37,183 nt of DNA from UMGS1279 sp045630265 (GTDB lineage Bacteria > Bacillota > Clostridia > Oscillospirales > Acutalibacteraceae). Shown piece after piece: positions 16,049 to 24,708 of this stretch. The position numbers and the translations under genes are program-made. Under the pieces are notes generated by a model. That model saw nothing but the letters and a program-made list of their open reading frames with translations. It had not been told where the DNA came from and made no database searches. The first letter of the stretch is position 1. Each line of letters begins with the position of its first letter. Location: assembly GCA_045630265.1 (NCBI GenBank), contig JAZQSV010000035.1:1-37183 (forward strand), written 5' to 3'.

Positions 16049-17050
16049 ATGGCAAAAGAAAAAAGAAATTTAATGTCTTTAGAGGCGGTTTGTGAGTTTT
16101 TAAGGGCAAATGACGACTATTTGATTTTAACCCACAAAAGCCCCGATGGAGATACTTTGGGTTCGGGTTTTGCGCTGCTTCTTATTTTGCAAAGCATGGG
16201 CAAAAAAGCCAGGGTAATCTGCCCCGACCCAATACCCGAAAAGTACGGTTTTTTTGTTTCAGAGTGCGAAAATCCTGAAAGTGGTGCCGACAAAACGGTG
16301 GTGGCTGTGGATGTTGCCGACAAAAAACTGCTTGGCGCTCTTTGTGAGGTTTACGGAGATGAAGTCGACCTTACTATTGACCATCATTTATCCAATACCG
16401 GCTATGCCAAGCGCACCTATCTGGATGATGGTGCGGCCGCAAACTGCGAAATAATATTTTCTATTGCAAAAATGCTTTCGGCAGAGATAAATGAGCTATT
16501 GGCTCTTTGCCTATATACAGGAATTTCTACCGACACCGGTTGTTTTAGGTTTTCAAACACAACCGAAAAAACATTTTTGGCGGCGGCCGAGCTTATGAAA
16601 ATCGGCATAGACGCTTTCCTTGTTAACCGCCTTATGTTTGAAACAAAATCCAAGGAAAGACTTGCCCTTGAAGCTGAAGCCTTAGGTAATATAGAGTATT
16701 TTTTCGGCGACAAGTGTGCAGTCATTGCAATTACTAAAGAAATGTATGAGAGAACGGGCTGTAAGGATGAGGAACTGGAGGGTATTACCACTCTGCCACG
16801 AACTATTGAGGGTGTTTTGGCGGGCATAACCATCAGAGAAAAGGAAAACGGCGGATATAGGGTATCTGTCAGAACATACGCACCTTTAGATGCATCTGAA
16901 ATTTGTGCACGGCTTGGCGGCGGCGGACATATTCGCGCCGCGGGATGTGAATTTAAGGGCGATTTAGGAATAGAAAAGGTTAAAGAAACGGTCTTAGAGC
17001 AAGTAAAAGCTGTAATGGAGGAAGACTGTGCAGGGATTACTTTTAATTGA
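16049..17050 (+). CDS. nrnA: Bifunctional oligoribonuclease / pAp phosphatase NrnA (DHH family)
   Basis: A 333-residue cytoplasmic phosphoesterase that degrades nanoRNAs and removes the 3'-phosphate of pAp. It shows DHH motifs I-IV (THKSPDGDTLGSG with D33 and D35, AVDVAD, IDHHLSN, GISTDTGCF). The DHHA1 domain follows, with the substrate-binding GGGGHIRAAGCEF near the C-terminus. The gene's 3' end overlaps the next gene by 23 nt, indicating coupling. Confidence 0.94.
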   Translation: MAKEKRNLMSLEAVCEFLRANDDYLILTHKSPDGDTLGSGFALLLILQSMGKKARVICPDPIPEKYGFFVSECENPESGADKTVVAVDVADKKLLGALCEVYGDEVDLTIDHHLSNTGYAKRTYLDDGAAANCEIIFSIAKMLSAEINELLALCLYTGISTDTGCFRFSNTTEKTFLAAAELMKIGIDAFLVNRLMFETKSKERLALEAEALGNIEYFFGDKCAVIAITKEMYERTGCKDEELEGITTLPRTIEGVLAGITIREKENGGYRVSVRTYAPLDASEICARLGGGGHIRAAGCEFKGDLGIEKVKETVLEQVKAVMEEDCAGITFN

Positions 17051-18800
17051 CAAGCCCGAGGGCATTACCTCCTTCGGAGCGGTAGCGAAAGTAAAAAAAC
17101 TAACCGGCGTTAAAAGGGTAGGCCATACGGGAACTCTTGATCCGATGGCAACAGGAGTTCTACCTATTTTGGTGGGCAGGCCCACTGTGCTTCAAAGCTA
17201 TATTTTAAATGCCGATAAGGAATACGTGGCCTCAGTGCGCCTTGGCATTACCACTGACACCTTGGATATTACGGGTAATATTTTAGAGGAAAGGTCGGTG
17301 GCGATAAGCGAGGATGAGCTTAAAGAGGCGGCAAATAGATTTTTGGGAGAGATTTTTCAAACCCCGCCGATGTATTCAGCCATAAAGAAGGAAGGAGTTC
17401 GACTTTACGAACTGGCCCGAAAGGGTAAAGAGGTTGAAAGAGCGGCAAGGCAGGTTACCATAAAGGAACTGGAAATTTTTGATTTTGACGGCCAAAGCTT
17501 TAAAATGCGTGTGCTTTGCTCCAAAGGAACCTATATAAGAACGCTTGCCGACGATATTGGCAAAAAGCTTGGTACGGGCGCTACTTTAACAGCGCTAAAG
17601 CGCACAAAAACGGCAGGTTTTTCTATAAAGGACTGCGTGTCTTTAGAAGAACTTACGAGTGAAAACGCCCAAAGTTTTCTTAAAAGCTCGGAACTTGCAG
17701 TAGCTAACTATAAAAGCATAAATGTATCTCTAAAGCAGGCAGTACGTTTTTCAAACGGCGGTGAGCTCAGCTCCGACAGGGTTAGAAATTACATCGCCAA
17801 GGAAAATGAAATTGTAAGGGTTGTGTACAACGGCATTTTTGTGGGCCTTGGAGAATTTATAGCCCAAAGCGGTGTTATAAAACCAAAAGCTCTTGTGAAT
17901 TTTATAAATATATCGGGCGAAGAAAATAACTTAAAAAAGAAAACGGCAATAGCCATTGGCACCTTTGATGGACTTCATAAAGGGCACAAGGCGGTAATAG
18001 AAGGTGTGCTTTTAGCGGAGCACACTCCCATAGCTCTTTCCTTTAAAATGCCACCAAAATTTAACAATGCAAACGGCAACCTTTTAATGACTCTAAGCGA
18101 AAAGGAAGCCACATTTAAGGAAATGGGGATAGAACCCTATTTTATGGAGTTTTCACAGGTCAAGGACATTTTACCGAATGACTTTTTAAAAATAGTAGTA
18201 GAAAAGTATAACCCCGCCCTTATTGCAGTAGGAAGTAATTTTCGTTTCGGCAAAAATGCTTCGGGCGACGTAACGCTGCTTAGTGATTTTTGTAAGGAAA
18301 ATGGTATTATCTGCAAGGTGTTAGAGCCGGTAACAGAAAAGAGTGAGATTATTTCCAGCTCCAAAGTAAGGGAGTATATAAAAAACGGAGATATTTCCTT
18401 AGCAAATGGTATGCTTGGGTATCCATTTGCCTTTGAGGGTGAAATTATAAGGGGCGACCAAAGGGGTAGAACTATTGGGTTTCCCACTATAAACCAAAAA
18501 TATCCGGATGAGCTTACAGTGCCGAAAAACGGCGTTTATCTAAGTGCTACGGAGATAGATGGAAAGGTTTATAAATCCCTTACCAATATAGGAATTAGAC
18601 CAACTTTTGAAACCGAAAAGGTAACAAGCGAAACGCATATTTTAAATTTTTCAGGCGACCTTTACGGCAAAAGCGCAAAGATACGGCTTTATAGGTTTTT
18701 AAGAGCGGAAGAAAGGTTTTCTTCTTTGGATGAACTTAAAAATGCAATAGAAAAGGATAAGGAACAAATAGAAAATTTAGATATTGATAGTCTATTTTGA
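17028..18800 (+). CDS. truB-ribF: Fused tRNA pseudouridine-55 synthase / FAD synthetase-riboflavin kinase (TruB-RibF)
   Basis: One uninterrupted 590-residue frame carries two complete enzymes. Residues 1 to about 295 are TruB, which makes pseudouridine-55 in tRNA: LLLIDKPEGITSF, catalytic D38 in GHTGTLDPMATGVLPI, then GTYIRTLADDIG and a C-terminal PUA-like end. Residues from about 304 to 590 are RibF, which makes FMN and FAD. The FAD synthetase part has GTFDGLHKGH and ISSSKVREYI. The kinase part has RGRTIGFPTIN, NIGIRPTF and ETHIL. The linker is only about 10 residues. The genes are normally separate neighbours in Firmicutes, so this is a fusion of adjacent genes. The GTG start overlaps nrnA and is preceded by GGAGG. 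Confidence 0.92.
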   Translation: MQGLLLIDKPEGITSFGAVAKVKKLTGVKRVGHTGTLDPMATGVLPILVGRPTVLQSYILNADKEYVASVRLGITTDTLDITGNILEERSVAISEDELKEAANRFLGEIFQTPPMYSAIKKEGVRLYELARKGKEVERAARQVTIKELEIFDFDGQSFKMRVLCSKGTYIRTLADDIGKKLGTGATLTALKRTKTAGFSIKDCVSLEELTSENAQSFLKSSELAVANYKSINVSLKQAVRFSNGGELSSDRVRNYIAKENEIVRVVYNGIFVGLGEFIAQSGVIKPKALVNFINISGEENNLKKKTAIAIGTFDGLHKGHKAVIEGVLLAEHTPIALSFKMPPKFNNANGNLLMTLSEKEATFKEMGIEPYFMEFSQVKDILPNDFLKIVVEKYNPALIAVGSNFRFGKNASGDVTLLSDFCKENGIICKVLEPVTEKSEIISSSKVREYIKNGDISLANGMLGYPFAFEGEIIRGDQRGRTIGFPTINQKYPDELTVPKNGVYLSATEIDGKVYKSLTNIGIRPTFETEKVTSETHILNFSGDLYGKSAKIRLYRFLRAEERFSSLDELKNAIEKDKEQIENLDIDSLF

Positions 18801-18830
18801 ATATTCCAATAAGGAAAGGATAGTGTAACT

Positions 18831-20522
18831 ATGCCAAATACCGAAAAACTTTGTATGGGATGTATGAAGGTAATGGAAGAGGATTCTGTTTGCCCTGTTT
18901 GCGGCTTTAATGAGGCTGCCTACAATGAGCCAAACGCCCTTCCCCTACGCTCTACACTTGCAGAGCGCTACGTTGTAGGAAAAATTGTTTCTGCTAACGG
19001 TGAGGGGCAGACATATCTGGGATACGACAATGTGGAAAATAAGGTGGTAAAAATCCGCGAATATTTTCCCCGCGACCTTACAAGCCGCACCGTAAACGGC
19101 GGCATAGCGGTAAACGTCGGTTCCGAAGAGGTGTTCCGAAGTGGGCTTGCAAAGTTTATTGAGCTTTACAAAAAGCTTGCAACTGTTAGCGACGGAGTTT
19201 CATTTTTCAGAATTCTGGATATTTTTGAGACCGAGAAAACCGCATACTGTGTAAGTGAATTCTTGCCCGGAATTACCCTAAAGGAATTCTTAATACGTAA
19301 TGGCGGTATGCTAACCTGGGAGCAGGCAAGACCCTTGTTTTTACCCTTGGTGGGAGCACTTAATGAGCTTCACAGCGTGGGACTTGTTCACGGTGGAATC
19401 TCCCCCGAAACCTTAATTGTAGGCAGGGACGGTAGGGTAAGAATTACCGACTTCGCAATAGCTGAAATTCGATCTGTTGGAAGTGCTATGACCGCTCAGC
19501 TCTATCCCGGTTTCGCGGCGCTTGAACAGTATCAGTCGGGCGAAATTACCCCTGCTACCGACATTTATTCCTTTGCGGCTACAATTTTCCGCACCCTTAC
19601 AGGCACCCCGCCTGCAGAGGCAATTGCCCGCCTTGAAAGGGATAACCTTTCATTTTCAAAGGCGGTGGCCGAGGAACTTCCAAAGGGCGTTTTAGTAGCA
19701 CTTGCAAATGCGCTTCGCCTTGACCCTAATGCCCGAACCCATTCTATGCAAGGCTTTAAAAATGACCTTGCTTCCTCCGACGTTACAATATCGCAGGAAA
19801 GAGCGGCGCTGCTTGAAACGGAAAACAAAAACACCGCTCCCTCCACAAAGAAATATACGATTATTGCGGCTATTGTAACCGCTGTGATTTTAATAATTCT
19901 AGGGGTTGTAATTTTCCTTATAACCTCCAAGGGACCTGGAGATAACGACGAAAATTCGTCTTCATCTACCCCGTCGCTTCCAAGCGTTGTTTCTGTGGGA
20001 GATATTGGCAATCCTTCACAGCCCGACCCGCTTTTCTCGGTGCCCGATTTTACAAATATGTCCTACCCCGAAATTATGGCAAACGATGAATATACAAAGT
20101 GGTTTGTATTTTCGGTTGAGAAAAAAGAATATAACGGCAGTGTTGAGCGCGGCAAAATTTGTGGTCAGTCGGTAGCCGTTGGCACCAGCGCAAAAAAAGA
20201 GACCGAAATAAAGCTAACCATTAGCTTAGGCCCTAAGGAAGTAACTCTTTCAAATAACCTTAAAAATATGACTAAGGAGGAGGCTTATGTTGCCCTCTTG
20301 GAGCTTGGCTTCACCCCTGCCAACATTGAGTTCGTTGCCAAAATGGGTGAAACCGAAACAGAGGAAGAAGTAATTATTGAAGCACTCCCCACCCTTGGAA
20401 CTAAGGTGAGCCCCGACAGTTCTGTTATCCTTTATTATAATACAAATCTTGCACAGGAAAGCAGTAAACCCAGCTCAAGCGACACATCAAGCAATAGAGG
20501 TAGTAACACTACCAGCAATTAA
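18831..20522 (+). CDS. Zinc-ribbon, transmembrane PASTA-domain protein with degenerate kinase domain (pseudokinase)
   Basis: A 563-residue membrane protein. Residues 8-24 form a small zinc ribbon (CMGC...CPVC). Residues about 45-315 have the Ser/Thr kinase fold: Lys74 is kept in VVKI, but the HRD catalytic loop reads HGG (187-189), the loop Asn is Thr, and DFG reads DFA (207-209). The Mg-binding Asp207 remains. A single membrane helix (342-364) is followed by two extracellular PASTA modules (about 402-468 and 470-538) and a Ser-rich tail. PASTA modules usually sense muropeptides or lipid II. Loss of the catalytic Asp predicts a pseudokinase that binds partners rather than phosphorylating. It is cotranscribed with the translation operon and ends at a strong terminator. 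Confidence 0.85.
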   Translation: MPNTEKLCMGCMKVMEEDSVCPVCGFNEAAYNEPNALPLRSTLAERYVVGKIVSANGEGQTYLGYDNVENKVVKIREYFPRDLTSRTVNGGIAVNVGSEEVFRSGLAKFIELYKKLATVSDGVSFFRILDIFETEKTAYCVSEFLPGITLKEFLIRNGGMLTWEQARPLFLPLVGALNELHSVGLVHGGISPETLIVGRDGRVRITDFAIAEIRSVGSAMTAQLYPGFAALEQYQSGEITPATDIYSFAATIFRTLTGTPPAEAIARLERDNLSFSKAVAEELPKGVLVALANALRLDPNARTHSMQGFKNDLASSDVTISQERAALLETENKNTAPSTKKYTIIAAIVTAVILIILGVVIFLITSKGPGDNDENSSSSTPSLPSVVSVGDIGNPSQPDPLFSVPDFTNMSYPEIMANDEYTKWFVFSVEKKEYNGSVERGKICGQSVAVGTSAKKETEIKLTISLGPKEVTLSNNLKNMTKEEAYVALLELGFTPANIEFVAKMGETETEEEVIIEALPTLGTKVSPDSSVILYYNTNLAQESSKPSSSDTSSNRGSNTTSN

Positions 20523-20531
20523 TATGTTTTT

Positions 20532-20570
20532 AAAGCCCCGCCAAACATAGTGCTTTGGCGGGGCTTTTTG
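20532..20570 (+). terminator. Intrinsic terminator of the nusA-infB operon
   Basis: AAAGCCCCGCCAAA pairs with TTTGGCGGGGCTTT around an 8-nt loop, followed by T residues. It is one of the strongest hairpins in the window. Confidence 0.95.
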
Positions 20571-20623
20571 CCTTTTTATATAAAATTTAAAAAAGAAAAA
20601 ATAATTATTGTGTAAATTAACTA

Positions 20624-20652
20624 TGTAAATTTTTGCCATAAAATGCTATAAT
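20624..20652 (+). promoter_or_regulatory. Extended -10 promoter of the carD-like gene
   Basis: TGCTATAAT, an extended -10, with a poor -35 (TGTAAA) at 17-bp spacing. Confidence 0.5.
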
Positions 20653-20706
20653 TATATTGTAAGCAAATGGTAACCGACCGCCTTTTGGCAGAAAGAAACT
20701 GTTAAA

Positions 20707-21207
20707 ATGTTTAAGGTAAATGACAAAGTTAATTATTCCACAACCGGAGTTTGTGAGATCACAGAAATTGCGGCTCGGGAGTTTGGTGGCGAAAAACGGG
20801 AGTTTTATATTTTGCGTCCCGTGTTTGATAGCGCCGCAACAGTAATGGTTCCTACCGACAATGAAATATTAACCTCGCGTATGCGTCCTTTACTTTCCAA
20901 GGCTCAAATAGAACAAGTCGTGTCTTTGGTATGTGAGCTGGAGCCTCTTTGGTATAATGACGATAGGGAGAGATATGAAAATTATAAAAAATGCCTACTG
21001 TCAAACGACAGAAAGGTTTTGCTTTCTCTTATTAAGGCCCTTTACATCCACCAAAAAAGTCAGGTGGAAAAGGGCAGAAAGCTTAAAAACTCGGACGAGC
21101 GTACCTTGAGGGAGGCCGAGAAAATTCTGTTTAGTGAAATTGCCTTTATTATGGGCGGCGACCCGCATGAAGCACTTAAAAGTGTAAAAGGAGAAATTTT
21201 AAAATAA
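20707..21207 (+). CDS. CarD/CdnL-type RNA polymerase-binding transcription factor
   Basis: A 166-residue protein. The N-terminal Tudor-like RNAP-interaction domain is visible as FKVNDKVNYSTTGVCEITEIAAREFGGEKREFYILRPVF, with MVPTDN following. The C-terminal helical domain (about 80-166) contacts promoter DNA in the family. CarD-like factors stabilise open complexes, often of rRNA promoters. The ribosome binding site is weak (AGAAAG), and the gene is alone between two terminators. Confidence 0.88.
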   Translation: MFKVNDKVNYSTTGVCEITEIAAREFGGEKREFYILRPVFDSAATVMVPTDNEILTSRMRPLLSKAQIEQVVSLVCELEPLWYNDDRERYENYKKCLLSNDRKVLLSLIKALYIHQKSQVEKGRKLKNSDERTLREAEKILFSEIAFIMGGDPHEALKSVKGEILK

Positions 21208-21224
21208 TCATTATAAAAAAATTT

Positions 21225-21252
21225 AAGCCCCGCACCAAATGGTGTGGGGCTT
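21225..21252. terminator. Bidirectional terminator between carD-like gene and uppP
   Basis: AAGCCCCGCACC pairs with GGTGTGGGGCTT around AAAT. On the - strand it is followed by AAATTTTTTT, an excellent U-tract for uppP. The + strand tract is weaker. Confidence 0.9.
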
Positions 21253-21260
21253 ATTAGCTT

Positions 21261-22109
21261 TTAAATCAGTAAACTTGCTAAAACAATAACGCCTAAAATA
21301 ATTCGGTAGTAACCGAAGAAAGAAAAATCCTTTTTCTTAACGTAGGCCATAAGCCCTTTAATTGCCGCAAGAGAAACAATAAAGGAAACCAACATACCAA
21401 CCAGCAAAACAGCCAGCTCGGCGGTGTTAAAGCGGCCGCCGTCTAAAAAGTATTTAACTAGCTTTAAAGCACTTGCACCAAGCATTGTGGGAATAGCCAG
21501 GAAGAAGCTAAATTCTGCCGCGACGGGACGCGCAAGGCCCAGAATTATGGCGCCTAAAATTGTTGCGCCTGAACGGGAGGTGCCGGGGATAAGGGCCAGA
21601 ATTTGAAAAGCACCTACAAGAATGGCAAGTGGGTAGGAAAGGGTGTCAAAGGACTCCACCTTTGGGCTTCGTTTTTTGTTCCAAACCTCTACCAAAATAA
21701 AGAAAATACCGTACAAGATAAGTGTAACTGAAACGGTAAGCGCGTTATAAAGGTGTTGGTCAAGCCAGTCGTCCAAAAGCAGGCCCACAAAGGCAGAGGG
21801 GATAACCGCAAGGATAACCTTAAACCAAAGATTTAGTGTATCAGTTTTGAAAAGCGCGGGATTTATCGCTCTTTCTTTTTTGGTGGCAAAGGGCCAAAGC
21901 TTATGCCAGAAAAGCACCAAAACGGCGGCTATGGCACCAAGCTGAATTACCACCTCGTACATTTCAAAAAAGCTTTCGTAGTTAGAAATGTTTTTAAAGG
22001 GCAAAAGCTTTTCAAGTAAAATAAGGTGGCCCGTACTGCTTACCGGCAACCATTCGGTAATGCCTTCGATAATGCCGTAAACAATAGATTTTAAAATATC
22101 TATAAGCAT
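21261..22109 (-). CDS. uppP: Undecaprenyl-diphosphatase UppP/BacA
   Basis: A 282-residue inner-membrane enzyme that recycles undecaprenyl pyrophosphate for cell-wall synthesis; overproduction gives bacitracin resistance. It shows the paired motifs EGITEWLPVSSTGHLIL near the N-terminus and PGTSRSGATI in the middle, with about eight membrane segments. The ATG is preceded by AAAGGAGC. Confidence 0.96.
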   Translation of the reverse strand: MLIDILKSIVYGIIEGITEWLPVSSTGHLILLEKLLPFKNISNYESFFEMYEVVIQLGAIAAVLVLFWHKLWPFATKKERAINPALFKTDTLNLWFKVILAVIPSAFVGLLLDDWLDQHLYNALTVSVTLILYGIFFILVEVWNKKRSPKVESFDTLSYPLAILVGAFQILALIPGTSRSGATILGAIILGLARPVAAEFSFFLAIPTMLGASALKLVKYFLDGGRFNTAELAVLLVGMLVSFIVSLAAIKGLMAYVKKKDFSFFGYYRIILGVIVLASLLI

Positions 22110-22138
22110 ATTTACGCTCCTTTGTGGATGATATAATC

Positions 22139-22167
22139 AGTATATCACAAAATCAAAAAAATGTAAA
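22139..22167 (-). promoter_or_regulatory. Promoter of uppP
   Basis: On the - strand, TTTACA (22167-22162), a 17-bp spacer and TATACT (22144-22139). Confidence 0.75.
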
Positions 22168-22176
22168 TAAAAATCC

Positions 22177-22205
22177 TTGTTTTGTGGGGGTAGCTGTGAT
22201 ATACT
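22177..22205 (+). promoter_or_regulatory. Promoter of the EamA transporter gene
   Basis: TTGTTT, a 17-bp spacer and TATACT, divergent from and almost adjacent to the uppP promoter. Confidence 0.6.
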
Positions 22206-22291
22206 CTTAGGGTATAATGACATATTTGAACAGGTGTTTAGAAATGTCGTTTTATCCTACTGTTATATATATGAAAGGAAAGGGCCTATAA

Positions 22292-23212
22292 ATGAGCAAA
22301 CAATTAAGGGGAAGCATTATACTGCTACTAGCCGCCATAATTTGGGGCGCTGCCTTTGTAGCGCAGGACAAGGGTGTGGATTTTGTCGGAGCATTTACCT
22401 TTAATAGCGTCAGGTGGATAATGGGAGCAGTTTTTCTAACCCCTATAATGCTAATTGCAAACAGAAAAGAGTTAAAGCCAAAGTCCCAAAAAGAATTTTA
22501 TTTTAATAAAAGTGAGCTTTTGGGCGGCACCATTTGCGGAGTACTTCTTTTTGTTTCCTCCTCCTTTCAACAGTTTGGCATTTCGCTCTATGCGGATGCA
22601 GATGCGGCGGCGGGAAAATCGGGCTTTATAACCGCCCTTTACATAATTTTAGTCCCCATTTTTGGTATTTTTCTAAAGAAAAAAGTACCTGCTTCGGTTT
22701 GGATTTCAATAGTAGTGGCAGTAGTTGGTATGTACCTACTTTGCATTAAAGACAGTTTTAGCATTTCCCTGCCCGACCTTTTAATTTTACTTTGCGCTTT
22801 ATCCTTTACATTCCATATTTTAACGGTTGATGGGTTTTCTGCAAATTCAAATGGCCTTAAATTTTCGGTTGTACAGATGTTTGTTTGCGGAGTAATTTCT
22901 ACCGCCGCTATGTTTATATTTGAAACACCAACAATAGAAAATATAATGAAGGCGGGCATACCGCTTTTATATGCGGGTATTCTTTCAAGCGGAATTGCCT
23001 ACACCCTGCAAATTTTAGGCCAAAAGGACACAAATCCCGCACTTGCTTCGGTTATAATGAGCTTGGAGTCGGTTTTCGCAGCCCTTACGGGAGCGCTTTT
23101 TGGCGAACGAATGAGCCAAAGAGAAATACTTGGCAGTGTTATTATGTTTACGGCGGTGCTTTTAGCTCAGATTGATTTATCGGTTATTTTAAAAAGGGAA
23201 AAGGTAAAATAA
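22292..23212 (+). CDS. EamA-family (DMT superfamily) transporter
   Basis: A 306-residue protein with about ten membrane helices in two EamA repeats (about 8-150 and 165-298). Typical features are IIWGAAFVAQ in the first helix and the second repeat ending SLESVFAALTGALFGERMSQREILGSVIMFTAVLLAQ. Such proteins export amino acids or other small metabolites; the substrate is not predictable here. The ATG is preceded by GAAAGGAAAGG. It converges with the carboxypeptidase gene at a shared terminator. Confidence 0.9.
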   Translation: MSKQLRGSIILLLAAIIWGAAFVAQDKGVDFVGAFTFNSVRWIMGAVFLTPIMLIANRKELKPKSQKEFYFNKSELLGGTICGVLLFVSSSFQQFGISLYADADAAAGKSGFITALYIILVPIFGIFLKKKVPASVWISIVVAVVGMYLLCIKDSFSISLPDLLILLCALSFTFHILTVDGFSANSNGLKFSVVQMFVCGVISTAAMFIFETPTIENIMKAGIPLLYAGILSSGIAYTLQILGQKDTNPALASVIMSLESVFAALTGALFGERMSQREILGSVIMFTAVLLAQIDLSVILKREKVK

Positions 23213-23230
23213 AAAAGTAAAAACAAAAAA

Positions 23231-23279
23231 GATGCACGAATTGCTTCCCTATGGGACTAGGCGTTCGTGCATCATTTCT
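23231..23279. terminator. Bidirectional terminator between the EamA gene and the D,D-carboxypeptidase gene
   Basis: GATGCACGAA (23231-23240) pairs with TTCGTGCATC (23264-23273), with an inner TTCCC/GGGA stem. It is T-rich downstream on both strands. Confidence 0.85.
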
Positions 23280-23281
23280 TT

Positions 23282-24616
23282 TTACAATCTTCTTTTTCTT
23301 CTTCTGCGGCGCTTTTTCCGGCTTTTGTTTAAATAGGCAACCCAACAACTAAATATTAAAATAGCTGCCACAATAGAAGCGATAAATATCTTAAAGGCTT
23401 TGCTTTTAAAGAGCTTCATAAAGCCGTTTACAAAGGCGAGAATACCGCTTCTGTCAACATCGTTCATTGCAAGTACGTTCACTGTATCTATCTCGTTCCC
23501 CGCATAGGAAACAGTAGCGGTGCCAAGGACCTGTCCCTTTTTAATCGGCGCCTCGGTGGGATTATTTTCAAGGTTTACGGTCATTGAAATGGTAGACTCA
23601 TCTGCCTCTATGGGAAGTACTGCGCTTATTGGCTTTTCCAAAACAAGGGGTACGTGGTCTGTACCCTTGCCGAGAGATATGGGACATTCACCTATAGGAG
23701 TATTAACGTCATAAATTTTGCGGTATTTAAAGGTTTCAAAGGCCCAGTTGTAAAGCAGCTTTGAATCGGTAAACTCCTGCCTTATTTTAACCCTATTTGC
23801 GTTATATACAGGGGATTTCATTAAAACGCAAAGGTAGGTTACACCCCCCTTTGTTGCGGTGGAAATAAGGCACCTACCCGCCTCGTCTGTGTATCCTGTT
23901 TTAACGCCGCTTGCATATTTGTAGTAGTAGCTTTGAACAGAAGAATTTGGGTCCTGCAAGAATATTGTGGTGGCCACTATTCGTGCCTTACTTTTGTTGT
24001 TTTCGGGAACCGTGTATCTGACTGTGCCCACAATTTTTTTAAAAAGCTCATTTTTAAGGGCTTCTTTTGTTAAAATGTACATATCCCTCGGGGTGGTGTA
24101 GTGGTTTTCATCGTGAAGGCCGTGGGCATTTACAAAATGGGTGCCCGACATACCAAGGTCGGTGGCCTTTTGATTCATTTTTGTAATAAAATCAGAAATA
24201 TTGCCATTCCCAAAATGGAGGGCAAGTACGTTGGCGGCATCATTGGCCGAATGTACAAGCAGAATGTAAAGCAGGTCTTGCACTGTTAGCTCTTCGCCTT
24301 CTACCAAGTTAAAAACAGAAGAATCGGTGCCAAGAAGGGGCAAAAGTGCGGCATTTGAAACCGTTACCTTGGTGCCTGCGGGGTCTTTACATTCGTCCAA
24401 AACAACCGCCGCAGTCATAATCTTGGTAAGGGATGCGGGGTAAAGTTTTTGGTCGGCATTTTTTTCATAAATAACCGTTTCAGTGTCAAGATTTGCAAAA
24501 TAAACGCCCTCTGCCGCAACCGAAAAGGTGGCAGGAGTATAGCTTGCCTTTGCGGGCAAGGAAACGCTAACTATCAGCGCAAGGCAAATAAATATAGAAA
24601 TTATTTTTTTTACCAT
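23282..24616 (-). CDS. D-alanyl-D-alanine carboxypeptidase (S11, DacA/PBP5-like)
   Basis: A 444-residue penicillin-binding protein that trims the terminal D-Ala of peptidoglycan stems. It has a signal peptide (1 to about 24, cleavage after AKA). The catalytic motifs are S62-L-T-K65, S123-A-N125 and K-T-G in GVKTGYTDEAGRC, with a C-terminal PBP5-like domain. It ends with one membrane helix (about residues 410-430) and a basic tail (KSRKKRRRRRKRRL) that would lie inside the cell. The start at 24616 is preferred to one 66 nt upstream because the signal peptide then begins normally. AGGGGAAATT precedes it. An unusual 21-bp palindrome lies just upstream. Confidence 0.93.
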   Translation of the reverse strand: MVKKIISIFICLALIVSVSLPAKASYTPATFSVAAEGVYFANLDTETVIYEKNADQKLYPASLTKIMTAAVVLDECKDPAGTKVTVSNAALLPLLGTDSSVFNLVEGEELTVQDLLYILLVHSANDAANVLALHFGNGNISDFITKMNQKATDLGMSGTHFVNAHGLHDENHYTTPRDMYILTKEALKNELFKKIVGTVRYTVPENNKSKARIVATTIFLQDPNSSVQSYYYKYASGVKTGYTDEAGRCLISTATKGGVTYLCVLMKSPVYNANRVKIRQEFTDSKLLYNWAFETFKYRKIYDVNTPIGECPISLGKGTDHVPLVLEKPISAVLPIEADESTISMTVNLENNPTEAPIKKGQVLGTATVSYAGNEIDTVNVLAMNDVDRSGILAFVNGFMKLFKSKAFKIFIASIVAAILIFSCWVAYLNKSRKKRRRRRKRRL

Positions 24617-24635
24617 AGCAATTTCCCCTAAAATG

Positions 24636-24656
24636 TTGTATAATATTATTATACAA
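24636..24656. promoter_or_regulatory. Perfect palindrome in the divergent dac / phosphoesterase promoter region
   Basis: TTGTATAAT, ATT, ATTATACAA: nine-base arms with a 3-bp centre. A -10-like TATAAT falls in each direction. TTTAAA at 24671-24676, 17 bp away, could serve as -35 for the leftward gene. It may be an operator or simply a symmetrical AT-rich promoter. Confidence 0.45.
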
Positions 24657-24708
24657 TAAAAGTCTACGTTTTTAAAGAGCATTTTTAATTTTTTCGGAGG
24701 GCCTTAGG

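Noticed and set aside
22177..22404. 75-codon frame ahead of the EamA transporter
   Set aside because: It overlaps the promoter and the transporter start in another frame, with no ribosome binding site and no domain.
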